NCBI GenBank assembly: GCA_963422465.1
Contig: OY730171.1
Coordinates: 2,418,001-2,482,000 of the forward strand
Source: Lichina pygmaea
Lineage: Eukaryota; Ascomycota; Lichinomycetes; Lichinales; Lichinaceae
DNA: 64,000 nt
Reading direction: 5' to 3'
A program made the position numbers and the translations under genes. Shown piece after piece: positions 13,058 through 25,078 of the stretch. The notes under the pieces were generated by a model. The model ran no database searches. It worked only from the letters and a program-made list of their open reading frames with translations, and was not told the DNA's origin. The first letter of the stretch is position 1. Each line of letters begins with the position of its first letter.

Positions 13058-13073
13058 ATACTATTTGCACCAA
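13058..13073 (+). repeat. 16-bp target-site duplication of LINE1, right copy
   Basis: Second copy of ATACTATTTGCACCAA directly after the A-rich tail. A1 resumes with CAAAGAAAGACAG, the same sequence as in the uninterrupted copy A2 at about 20595. Confidence 0.95.
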
Positions 13074-16043
13074 AGAAAGACAGAAGTCTTCAACTTTGTG
13101 TGGATTATAGGAAACTCAACAACATTACCATCAAAAACTGATATCTGTTACCAAATGTGAACAAATTGTGAGACAGGATCAGCCAAGCTACAATCTTCAC
13201 CAAGCTGGACTTGAAAGGAGCATACAACCTGATATGTATGAAAAAAGGAGAAGAATGGAAGACAGCTTTCAGAACCTAATACAGACACTACAAGTATCTG
13301 GTTATGCCATTCAGACTCACAAACACACCAGCAACATGTCAAGCATTGATCAACAACATCATCAGAGCACACCTGGACCAAACAGCTATCACCTACCTGG
13401 ACAACATTCTTGTCTACTCGAACACGTAACAGGAACATACCAAACATGTGAAGGATGTTCTACGATACCTACAAAAGGCATGGCTCAAGCTCAACCTGAA
13501 GAAATGTGAGTTCAACAAACTGGAAGTTGAATTCCTCAGATACATCATAGAAATCAAAGAGATCAAGATTGACCCTGAGAAAGTCAAAGTGATTCAGCAA
13601 TAGCCAACACTGACATTAGTCAAGGAAGTACAAGCCTTCCTAGAATTTACCAACTTCAACCAACAGTTTGTCAAGAACTACTCACAGATAGCAACACCAC
13701 TGACAGAACTCACAAAGAAGAACGTGGAGTACTGGTGGATGGAGAGACAACAAAAAGTATTCCAGCAGCTCAAGGACACTTGTGCCAAGAAACCAGTTCT
13801 CCTCAACTTCAAGACAGGCCAGCCAACACAAATTGAAACAGACACTTCAGACCAAGCAGTGGGAGTATATCTATGCCAACAGGCAGACAGCAAGTGGCAC
13901 CCAGTTGCCTACTACTCACGCAAAATGTCACAAGCAGAACAAAACTATGATATCCACAACAAAGAGCTACTGGCAGTTGTCAATGCACTCAAACACTGGA
14001 GAGTGTATGTGGAAAGTAGTTCTGAACTCACCATTCTCACAGACCACAAGAATCTGACAACATTCACGACAACCAAGAAGCTGAACAGATGACAAGTCAG
14101 ATAGGCTGAACTCCTAGAGTAACACAAGTTCAAGATCTTGTACACCCCCAGACAAGACAATAGGAGAGCAGACGCACTAAGCTGACAAAAAAACCACATA
14201 GAAGATGATGAACACCAAGGAACAATCTTATAGCAGGACTAGCAAGGAAACCTGGTGCCTTAACCACAGATCAACAAGCTCACAGCAGAAGACACTGAAG
14301 AACTAATAAGGAACTACTACGATAATCCAGCACATAGTCACCCAGGAATCACCAAAACCACAGACCTTATCCAACAGGCAGGGAACAATATCATTAACCT
14401 CTGACAACATGTTACAAGCTACATCAGCAAGTGTCTACTATGCCAGAAAAACAAACATAGAAGACATAAGCTATACGGAGAAGAACACCTGAACACAATA
14501 CCAAGAGGTCCTTGGGAAGACATGTCAATAGACTTCATCACAAAGCTACCTAAGTCCAAAGACCCAGTCACCAGAATCACCTCCAACTTAATTATAGTGA
14601 TTGTGGACAGATTCACAAAATACCTAATAGTGGTACCATTCAAGGAAACTCACACAGCAGAGCAGTTGGGACATCTTCTACTGGACAGATTGGTCAGGGA
14701 CCACAGAGTTCCAATCACAGTCATTACTGACAGACAAACTCTTCACATCCAACTACTGGAAAACAATCAGTGCAGCCATGGGAACAAAACCCAAAATGTC
14801 TACAGTCTATCACCCACAAACTGACAGCCAGACAGAGTGAGCAAACCAAGTCCTGGAGACTTATTTGTGGCATTACATCAACCAGACCCACAGTAATTGG
14901 GTACAGCTATTACCAGTGGCACAGCTGGCAATTAACCAGCACAGATCAGACTCAACAAAGGAATCACCATTCTTTGCCAATTTTGGATAACACACAAACA
15001 TCAGAATACCAAGCAGAGCTTCACCAAACATGGAGAAAGCACTCCAACATGACAAGCTTCTATAACAAACACACATGATGATGAAGCACTACCTTCAAGA
15101 GACCTCAGAAAAGATGCAATGCCAAATGGACAAAAAATCGAAAATAGCACCTCAGCTGAAGAAGGGGGATAAAGTCTACCTCCTCACAAAAAATTGGAAA
15201 GTCAAGAAACCAAGAACAAAGAAACTGGACCATGTCAAGGTCAGACTATTTTCAGTCAAAGAAAGAACTGGACCAGTCAACATCAGACTGCGACTACCAA
15301 GAGACACTCAGGTACACCCAAACTTTCACATCTTAATGATCAAATTAGCTGATCAGAGCACACCCTTGCAGGAAACATTTTATTACCAACCAGAGGAAGA
15401 ACAGGAATTCAAGGTTGAACATATCTTGAAGAGAAAAGGTCAGTGATACCTTGTCAAGTGGAAAAACTACCCAGACTTGGAAAATACCTGGGAACCACTC
15501 AGGAACCTCACGAACTGCCAGCTCCTCCTGCAGCAGTTCTGGCAGAAGTAGGACTGAACAGCTCAGCCTGCAGCACAGACATGTCAATGACTGTCGCTGA
15601 CAAGTCTTCACCATCCACCTCTATTTCAGCAACAAGGCACTGGAGCTTCTTCCTTGCTCAACCCTCAGCACTTTCAAGAATCTTTCACTTTTGGGACACA
15701 CAAGCCTGCAGCTTGGCAAGCTGCTCAACAAGAGTATCCCACTTGGCCTCATCAACAGCCAAATCCTCGCAAAGGTTATCTCAGGTCATGTTCAGTGACT
15801 CCCAAGAAAGCAACACACAGGACTTCCCATGATGAGTGCACTCAGCGCACTTCAACTTATTGTTGTTGTCAGATATTCAGAAACAGGGCTTGTGGTTCAA
15901 AACACAGAAGTCACACAGAGCAAGTGACACAAAGTTATGATCACAGATCTGGGCTGCCAGTTGTCCTCGGTAAGCAGAGGCACGTAATTTTGCAGACATA
16001 CTCCAGAATTCATCAGGATGATAAATGAAGGAGAGGAGGGTAG

Positions 16044-16647
16044 TGTTATGATCCCTGGGATGGGAGCCACTCATTTATAAGCAATCAGGCCACAGGCCAG
16101 ACAAGAGGACACCATGGAAAGTCAAGTGACCAAACTAACAAAAGGTCACGTGACTGTCAAGACAAACACAGGTGGCTTGACACAGCATGCATGAAGTATC
16201 AAGACAATCTCACCAGTCTTGATGCAGGGTGTAGGAACTGTTGAGACAATCTCACCTATCTTGACACAGCATACATGAAGCATCAAGACAATCTCACCTG
16301 TCTTGACGCAGGATGCATAACATGGTGGGACTGTCAAGACAATCTCAACTGTCTTGACATCAAGACTGTCAAGACAATCTTGATCATCTTGACAGGCCAG
16401 CACTATATAGTCCAGTGATAGTTCCCTTATGGAACAATCATCTTCAACTCATGTTGTGATCCAGACAACTAGATCTACTTCAATACAATCCTTTTGTATG
16501 AAGCTATTGATCAGGTGTCACCACCACCACATTCCACCAAACCCTGTCGCACTCCTTGACACTCCTCTCCTGCGAGAACCAACCCACCTTCCACATCTCA
16601 CCCTTAATCCTATACTTGGTTAGGACAGCATGGTACAGACCACAACA
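16044..16647 (+). repeat. 3' LTR of element A1
   Basis: Starts TGTTATGATCC after a purine-rich tract (GAAGGAGAGGAGGG) and ends CCACAACA. The U3 region holds tandem units with TCAAGACA...TCTTGA dyads and a downstream CACTATATAG, as in A2. The next base, 16648, is gypsy B sequence. Confidence 0.9.
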
Positions 16648-17629
16648 AAGAACTCACTCCAACAGGCTTGACAGTGGGAAAGACATTTTGACAACATGAA
16701 GTACTCCAAGTTCTTGTGATCAGAGATCACTTTGACAGGTTCTGGAGATTCTTCAAGCTCTGCTCACTATTCTTCAAAGGCACAGACAATTGCCAGCAAC
16801 TCTTTGTTGTAGATCCTGTAGTTGCATTCTGCTGGCAGATGGTGGTGTGACAAGAAGGCAACAGGGTGTAGAACTTCTTCATGGTCTGGCTGTGACAGGA
16901 CAGCACCAGAGATGTAGTCAGAAGTGTCAGTCTCAACAACACACTCCTTCTCCAGATCAAAGTGCTGCAGGATAGGTGTAGTGCTGAACACCTTCTTGAT
17001 ACTTTCAAACAAGCACTGCTCTGGGGTTTCCCACTTGAAGATAACATTCTTCTTGGTCAGAGCTGTGAGTGGGGATGCAAGCTTGGCAAAGTCTTTGATA
17101 AACCAGTGGTAGAAGTTTGCAAAAACAATAAAGCTCTGCACTTCCTTAAGACTGGCAGGAGGCTTCCACTCCTTGATGGTGTCAGTCTTGGCTGGGTCCA
17201 TGCTCACAGATCCAGGTCAGCTGTCTTCAGTGGCAGACTGAATAATGAGGCCAAGGTACTTGACTTGATGGACTTCAAAGTCACACTTGGAGATGTCAAC
17301 TTGCAGGCTTACATCTTGTAGTTGACTGAGAACAAGCTTGACGTGCTTCTGGTGTTCCTTGAGTGTCTGACTGTAGACAAGGATGTTATCCACATAGGCA
17401 GTGCCAAAGACATCAAGGATGTCAGGTCCCAAAACATTATTGATGTAGTTCTGGAACATGCTTGGAGTATTGGCAAGACCAAAGAGCATGACAAGGTATT
17501 CGTAGAGGTCTGAGTGTGTGCAGAATACAGTCTTCTATTCTTCACCTTCCTTCATCTGGATACAGTTGAAGGCACCAACAATGTCAAGCTTGGTGTACCA
17601 CACAGCTTTGCAAAGCTGGTCCAACATCT

Positions 17630-18228
17630 TGTTACAACCCATGGAATGGGAGCCACTTATTTATAGGCAATCAGGCCGCAGGCCAGGCAAGAGGACACCA
17701 TGGAAGTCAAGTGACTGACCAACAAGGGGTCACGTGACTGTCGAGACACACAGAAGTCTTGACGCAGCATGCATGAAGCATCAAGACAATCTCACCCATC
17801 TTGACGCAGGATGCATGAAGCATCAAGACAATCTCACCTATCTTGACGCAGGATGCATAAAGCATCAAGACAATCTCACCAGTCTTGACGCAGGGTGCAT
17901 AACATGGTAGTACTGTCAAGACAATCTCAACTGTCTTGATGTCAAGACTGTCAAGACAATCTTGATTGTCTTGACAGGCCAGCACTATATAGTCTGGTGA
18001 TAGTTCCCTTATGGAATAATCATCTTCAACTTATGTTGTGATCCAGACAACTAGATCTACTTCAATACAATCCTTTTGTACAAAGCTATTGATCAGGTGT
18101 CACCACCACCACATCCCACCAAACTCCTTCGCACTCCTTGACACTCCTCTCCTGCGAGAATCAACCCACCTTCCACCTCTCACCCTAATCCTATACTTGG
18201 ATAGGACAGTACAGTACAGACCACAACA
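17630..18228 (+). repeat. 5' LTR of element A2
   Basis: 599 bp, TGTTACAACC...CCACAACA. The U3 carries dyad cores TCAAGACA-N(8-10)-TCTTGA starting at 17781, 17823, 17865, 17916 and 17951 and a degenerate one near 17739. A CTATATAG at 17985-17992 follows as the likely TATA box. Confidence 0.93.
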
Positions 18229-21200
18229 CTTTGAAGACCCTCAAGGATAAGTACCTCAGGAGTAACCAACCCCAACTTCCCAGATGGAAAGATTAGTGTC
18301 GCCAAGCCAGACCTGTTCTACAGCGAAAGAAACAAGGTTGACGACTGGCTTATGCAACTCCAAGTCTACTTTCAATTCCAACCAGAGACAAAGCTGCCTA
18401 AGGAAAAGTGGCTCCTCTTCGCAACCACTTACATGAGAGGTAATGCTTATTGATAGATTAAGCCCTATGTTAACAAACATCTCTCAGGAAACAGAGACCA
18501 CGACAGCACAACAGAATAGATGACAAAATGGACATGATTCAAGGACAAGATCAAAAGGATCCTTGGACTATCTAACAAAGACAAAGTGGCTATACAAATG
18601 ATCCAGCACATCAAACAACAACACTCAGCCGCAGAGTACACCACACAGTTCAAACAATACTCAGTACTGACTGACTGGGACAACAACACCCTGATGGTCA
18701 TGTACTGACATAGACTCAAGGAAAACGTGAAGGATGAAATCACCTTTGACAGACAAGCAGTCAACACACTGGACAAACTCATTACACAAGCAATCAACAT
18801 CAATAACAAACTATTCGAGTAAGTGATGGAGAAACACCATGACAGAGGATACAGCCACCTCGCATGGCATGTGAGCAACCACTACAAGCTGCCTAACAAG
18901 GTACTGCCACATGACCTATATGGCTATGCACCCATGGAACTGGATGCAGTCCACCACAAGGGAAGGTTCACAAAGGGAAGGAACAACAAAAAGAGGAAAG
19001 CACTGAAGTGCTATGCCTGTGGCAAGCTAGGCCACATGGTGAAAGACTGTTGTTCAAAGAACAAGGTGCACTGACAGCAACTTAATACGCTTGACGGAGA
19101 CTGGAATGTCATCAAGCCAGAGGACCCACCAGGAGAGGCTCAGCTATCCCTTGAACAATAGGACAACTACAATCAGACATTGGAAGCAGCCCACCAACTG
19201 GCAACATCAGGAGGCAAAGACCTACCAGAACTGACAGGTCAGGATAAGGGACAGGAGCCCTTAACCACCTCTGATGGGGACTGAGATGAACCCATGTCTA
19301 TCAAAGAAGAAATACCACAAGGAAGCTATGCTTACAGCATGGACCCACAAAATCTACAGCATGGTGAACTACAGTGGAGGTTTTGCACGAAGCACTACTA
19401 CACCTACCACGAACAACTACAAAGGTACAGAGGACATTCACCCTACCACACCACCTGCCACAAGCATTGGGTCAATTGCGAGAAGGATGTGTGTGAGATC
19501 CATCTTTGAGACAAACACCAACACACCGCATTCCCCAGGCACACACATGATTGGCACAAACACCTCATGTTGCTACAGCAAGGTAACAACCACAACTGCT
19601 ACGTCAACAATTGGCAGTACTGCCTTAAGCCTGGATGTGACAAGCATCAGCAAGACAAATTTGTGAACAGATTCCTCAGGACTGATGGGAAGGGCTGGAC
19701 CCATTGCCCAGTCAGTGGAAAGACACTTCAATCAGGAAAAGACTGAACTCCCTTGTCAAGGGGCAACATCAGGAGCTCAACAACATGACTCCTAGCAATG
19801 TAAAGCACCTATGATTGCCTGCATCACTACACGCCAACATGCCAGTACAGACATACGCACTTGTTGACTCTGGAGCCAGTGGAAACTACATCTTGAGACA
19901 ACTTTACAACACCCTCAGCACTGGAAGAAGACGTAAGCAGTAGCCCTATCAGCTTGCAATGGCAAATAGACAGACAGAGCTAGTCTGCCATGAGACACAG
20001 CCAATAGAAATAGTTACCGGACACTATGCTGAAAGGATCCACCTTGATATTGTTGAGTTGGCCACTCAGGATATCTATTTGGGGATGCCTTGGCTAAAGA
20101 AGCACAACCCAGTTGTTAACTGGAGGACAGGAGTACTCACATTTAGGAACTGCACTAACAACACAGCTCAGACCTGTTACCAGCTGCAGAAGGCGTGGAC
20201 AGATGAGGGAAGAAGTCCTCAGTGGAACCTCACTGACAGAAAGGACAACTCTCAAGAGAAGAGGTCTGCCTTGACAGGCACACCCCAGAACCAGGTGGCC
20301 AAACAGTCAGAGATGAAGAGAGAGGAAGTTGTTAACCCTCTGGAGATCTCTGAAGAGTACTGACCTGAGTATGATAACCTCTTTCAGGAAGAGACAACAA
20401 CAGCAGTGTTGCCTAAGCACCAACCTTGGGATCATGAGATCAAGTTGCAACCAGGGATGGAGCCAGGATTTGGACCAATTTACCAGTTATCAGAGAAAGA
20501 GCTCCAAGTACTTCACGAGTACCTGGAGGAAAACCTGAAAAAGAGTTTCATTTGAGAATCTCAATTGCCAGCAGGATACCCGATACTATTTGCACCAAAG
20601 AAAGACGGAAGTCTTCGACTTTGTGTGGATTACAGGAAACTCAACAACATTACCATCAAGAACTGATATCTGTTGCCAAATGTGAACGAATTGCAAGACA
20701 GGATCAGCCAAGCTATAATCTTTACCAAGCTGGACTTGAAAGGAGTATACAACCTGATACACATGAAAGAAGGAGAAGAATGGAAGACAGCCTTCAGAAC
20801 CTGATACAGACACTACAAGTATCTGGTTATGCCATTCAGACTCACGAACACACCAGCAACATGTCAAGCATTGATCAACAACATCATCAGAGCACACCTG
20901 GACCAAACAGCTATCACCTACCTGGATGACATTCTTGTCTACTTGAACACGTAACAGGAACATACCAAACATGTGAAAGATGTTCTACGATACCTACAAC
21001 AGGCAGGGCTCAAGCTCAACCCAAAGAAATGCAAGTTCAACAAACTGGAAGTTGAATTCCTCGGATATGTCATAGGGATCAAAGGGATCAAGATTGACTC
21101 TGAGAAAATCAAAGTGATTCAGCAATAGCCAACACTGACATCAGTTAAGGAAGTACAAGCCTTCCTAGGATTTGCCAACTTCAACTGACAGTTCATGAAG

Positions 21201-23179
21201 AACTACTAACAGATGGCAACACCACTGACAGAACTCACAAAGAAGGACATGGAGTACTGGTGGACAGAGAGATAACAAAAAGTATTCCAACAGCTCAAGA
21301 ACACTTGCGCCAAGGAACCAGTTCTCCTCAACTTCAATACAGGCCAACCGACACAAATTGAGACAGACGCTTCAGATCAGGCAGTGGGAGTATGTCTATG
21401 CCAACAGGCAGACAGCAAGTGGCACCCAGTTGCCTACTACTCACGAAAAATGACACAAGCGGAACAGAACTATGATATCCACAACAAAGAGCTACTGGCA
21501 GTTGTCAACACACTTGAACACTGGAGAGTGTACGTGGAAAGTAGTTCTGAACTCACTGTTCTCACAGACCACAAGAATCTGACAACATTCACAACAACCA
21601 AGAAGCTGAACAGACAGCAAGTCAGATGGGCTGAACTCCTAGGGCAACACAAGTTCAAGATCTTGTACACCCCCAGACAAGACAATAGGAGAGCAGACAC
21701 ACTAAGCTGACAAAAAGACTACATGGAAGATGATGAACACCAAGGAACAATCTTACAGCAGGACTAGCAAGGAAACCTGGTGCCTCAACCACAGATCAAC
21801 AAGCTCACGGCAGAAGACACTGAAGAACTAATAAGGAACTACCACGATAATCCAGCACATGGTCACCCAGGAATCTCCAAAACCACAGACCTTATCCAAC
21901 AGGCAGGGAACAATGTCATTAACCTCTGACAACATGTCACAAACTACATCAGCAAGTGTCTACTATGCCAGAAAAACAAACATGGAAGACATAAGCTATA
22001 TAGAGAAGGACACCCGAACATGATACCGAGAGGCCTGTGGGAAGACATGTTGATGGACTTCATCACGAAGCTACCCAAGTCCAAAGACCCAGTCACAGGA
22101 ATCACCTACAACTTGATTATGGTGATAGTGGACAGATTCACAAAATATCTAATAGTGGTACCATTCAAGAAGACCCACACAGCAGAACAGTTGGGACACC
22201 TCTTACTGGACAGATTAGTCAGAGACCACGGAGTTCCAATCACAATCATTACAGACAGAGACAAACTCTTCACATCCAACTACTGGAAGACAATCAGTGC
22301 AGCCATAGAAACAAAACCCAAAATATCTACAGTCTATCACCCATGAACTGACAGCCAGACAGAGTGAGCAAACCAAGTCCTGGAGACTTACTTACGGCAT
22401 TACATCAACCAGACCCACAGCAATTGGGTACAGTTATTACCGGTGGCACAGCTGGCAATCAACCAGCACAGATCAGACTCAACAAAGGAATCACTATTTT
22501 TTGCCAATTTTGGACAACATGTGAACATCAGGATACCAAGCAGAGCTTCACCAAACATGGAGAAAGCACTCCAACATGACAAGCTCCTATGACAAACACA
22601 CACAATGATGAGGCACTACCTTCAAGAGACCTCAGAAAGAATGCAACGTCAAATAGACAAGAGATCAAAAATGGCACCTCAGCTAAAGAAGGGGGATAAA
22701 GTCTACCTCCTCACAAGAAATTGGAAAACAAAGAAACCAAAGACAAAGAAACTTGACAACATCAAGGTCAGACTATTTTCAGTCGAAGAAAAAACTGGAC
22801 CAGTCAACATCAGACTGTGACTACCGAGAGACGCTCAGGTACACCCAAACTTTCACATCTCAATGATCAAATTAGCTGACCAGAGCACACCCTTGCAGGA
22901 AACATTTCATTACCAACCAGAGGAAGAACAGGAATTCAAGGCTGAACAGATCTTGAAGAGAAAAGGTCAGTGATACCTTGTCAAGTGGAAAAACTACCCA
23001 GACTCAGAAAATACCTGGGAACCACTCAGGAATCTCACAAACTGCCAGCTCCTCCTGCAGCAGTTCCAGCAGAGGCAGGACTGAACAGCTCGGCCTGCAG
23101 CGCGGACGTGTCAATAACTGTTGCTGACAAATCTTCACCATCCACCTCTATTTCAGCAACAAGGCACTGGAGCTTCTTC

Positions 23180-23530
23180 TTTGCTTGACCTTCAGTACCT
23201 TCAAGAACCTTTCACTTTTGGGACACACAAGCCTGCAGCTTGGCAAGCTGCTTAACAAGAGCATCCCGCTTGGCCTCATCAACAGCCAAATCCTCGCGAA
23301 GGTTATCTTGAGTCATGTTCAGCGACTCCCAAGAAAGTGACACACAGGACTTTCCACGACGAGTGCATTCAGCGCACTTCAACTTATCATTGTTGTCAGA
23401 CATTCGGAAGTAGGGCTTGTGGTTCAAAACACAGAAGTCACACGGAGCAAGCGACACAAAGTTATAATCACAGATCTGGGCTGCCAGTTGTTTTCAGTAA
23501 GCAGAGGCATGTGATTTTGCAGACATACCC
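23180..23530 (-). other. Antisense zinc-knuckle-like ORF region in element A2
   Basis: Between the chromodomain and the 3' LTR, the minus strand encodes a small protein-like stretch. It has two cysteine clusters (CDFCVLNHKPYF, then CAECTRRGKSC) and a charged, probably helical tail (REDLAVDEAKRDALVKQL). The same arrangement occurs in A1 (about 15590-16035). A comparable antisense ORF with CTCCRSF and CHQCIKKGCHC clusters and a Lys/Glu/Leu-rich helix lies at the same place in gypsy C. No family name is claimed. It is part of a fossil element. Confidence 0.6.
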
Positions 23531-23570
23531 AAGAATTCATCAGGACAATGAATGAAGGAGAGGAGGGTAG

Positions 23571-24169
23571 TGTTATGACCCATGGAATGGGAGCCACTTA
23601 TTTATAGGTAATCAGGCCACGGGCCAGGCAAGAGGACACCATGGAAGTCAAGTGACTGACCAACAAGAGGTCATGTGACTGTCGAGACACACGGGAGTCT
23701 TGACGTAGCATGCATGAAGTATCAAGACAATCTCACCCGTCTTGACGCAGGATGCATAAAGCATCAAGACAATCTCACCTGTCTTGACACAGGATGTATG
23801 AAGCATCAAGACAATCTCACCAGTCTTGACACAGGGTGCATAACATGGTGGTACTGTCAAGACAATCTCACCCGTCTTGATGTCAAGACTGTCAAGACAA
23901 TCTTGATTGTCTTGACAGGCCAGCACTATATAGTCTGGTGATAGTTCCCTTATGGAACAATTGTCTTCAACTCATGTTGTGATCCAGACAACTAGATCTA
24001 CTTCAATACAATCCTTTTGTACGAAGCCATTGATCAGGTGTCACCACCACCACGTTCCACCAAACCCCTTTGTGCTCCTTGACACTCCTCTCCTGCAAGA
24101 ACCAACCCGCCTTCCACCTCTCGCCCTAATCCTATACTCGGATAGGACAGTACGGTACAGACCACAACA
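23571..24169 (+). repeat. 3' LTR of element A2
   Basis: 599 bp, TGTTATGACC...CCACAACA, preceded by a purine-rich tract (GAAGGAGAGGAGGG). Same length as the 5' LTR. The differences between the two are almost purely transitions. Confidence 0.93.
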
Positions 24170-25065
24170 CATCTTCCGGATCAGTGGTAGGGGGTAATAG
24201 TTCTTGATAGTGATGGTGTTGAGTGCTCTGTAGTCTACACAGAAATGTAATCTACCTCCTGGCTTCTTGACAAAGAGGACTGGTGTAGTAGCAGGTGATG
24301 AAGATGCTTGAATAAAGTCCTTGTTCAGGTTCTCTGTCAGGTACTTCTTGAGAACTTCAAGTTCTTCTCTGCTTATACTGTACAGAGGTCCAGAGGATGC
24401 CTGGGTTCCTGGTTCCATCTTGATCTTGTGGTCAAGTCCTGGGCGTAGAGGAGGAAGCTTGTCAGCGTCATCCTTGCTGAAGACATCCAGGAACTTGTGG
24501 TACTGAGCAGGGAGAAGTGTGGCAGGATCCACACACTTCTTTGGCTTCAACGCCTGCTCAATGTCTCTCAGAGAAACACTGAACAACTGGTGATCTGGCT
24601 TGGCAGCAAGGAGAGAAAATACAGCAGCATTGATGGGGATTGGTGTGGCAGAAAGAGGCTTGGGATCCTGAGGCTTTCCAGCAGACATCTTGGCTTCAAG
24701 ATCCAAAGAGATTGGATAGCTATTGTTTGACTTGAGGCATGCAGATCAGCAGTGATCTAACTTAAACATGATTGAGGTGTTTGTCTAATCAATGTGTGGC
24801 CTGTGCTTCTGGAGCCATGGTATCCCCAGAATCACATCATAGTGAAGACCAGGAGACACAAAGAGAGAGACTTCCTCCTGGTGCACACTATGTACTGTGG
24901 TCATGATTATCTTGGCGAGATGCATAGTTTATGATGTTTTGCCATTGAACAATCACAATGTGCGTGGGTAGGGGAGAGGTTCTTGGTGAAGAGATTACGC
25001 AAAGGAAGCACCAATACAACCAAATACTGAACAGCCAGAGTTAATAAGAGTATTGCACTTAAATT

Positions 25066-25078
25066 TCCCATCTAGGAT
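25066..25078 (+). repeat. 13-bp target-site duplication of LINE2, left copy
   Basis: TCCCATCTAGGAT occurs here and at 27600-27612, bracketing LINE2. Confidence 0.92.

Larger units (their letters stand above)
7957..16647 (+). mobile_element. Ty3/gypsy element A1 (family A), interrupted, broken fossil
   Basis: A family-A copy lacking its 5' part within the window. It starts inside Gag just before the CCHC knuckle (CYACGKLGHMAKDC, about 8090-8135). Then come protease (ADSGASGNYISRQ, about 8940), reverse transcriptase to 9676, the LINE1 insertion (9677-13057), the rest of RT, RNase H (about 13690-14190), integrase (about 14240-14830), a chromodomain (about 15445-15560), an antisense region (about 15590-16035) and a 3' LTR (16044-16647). 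More than ten breaks. Its 3' LTR abuts gypsy B just after B's RNase H, so A1 probably inserted into B, and its 5' end should lie left of the window. Confidence 0.85.
17630..24169 (+). mobile_element. Ty3/gypsy element A2 (family A), complete, broken fossil
   Basis: The only complete LTR element in the window (6540 bp). It is flanked by a 5-bp duplication CATCT (17625-17629 and 24170-24174) and inserted in the reverse transcriptase of gypsy B. Parts: 5' LTR 17630-18228; Gag about 18270-19075 with CCHC knuckle CYACGKLGHMVKDC; protease about 19780-20360; reverse transcriptase about 20370-21130; RNase H about 21180-21710; integrase about 21830-22350; chromodomain about 22960-23070; antisense ORF about 23180-23530; 3' LTR 23571-24169. 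It carries well over ten breaks. By eye the LTRs differ at about 39 of 599 sites, all but about one being transitions, so a clock age would be unreliable. Confidence 0.93.

Noticed and set aside
17739-17960. CRISPR-like array in the LTRs
   Set aside because: The units are eukaryotic LTR minisatellites of 35-51 bp with diverged spacers shared between units, in a fungal genome.
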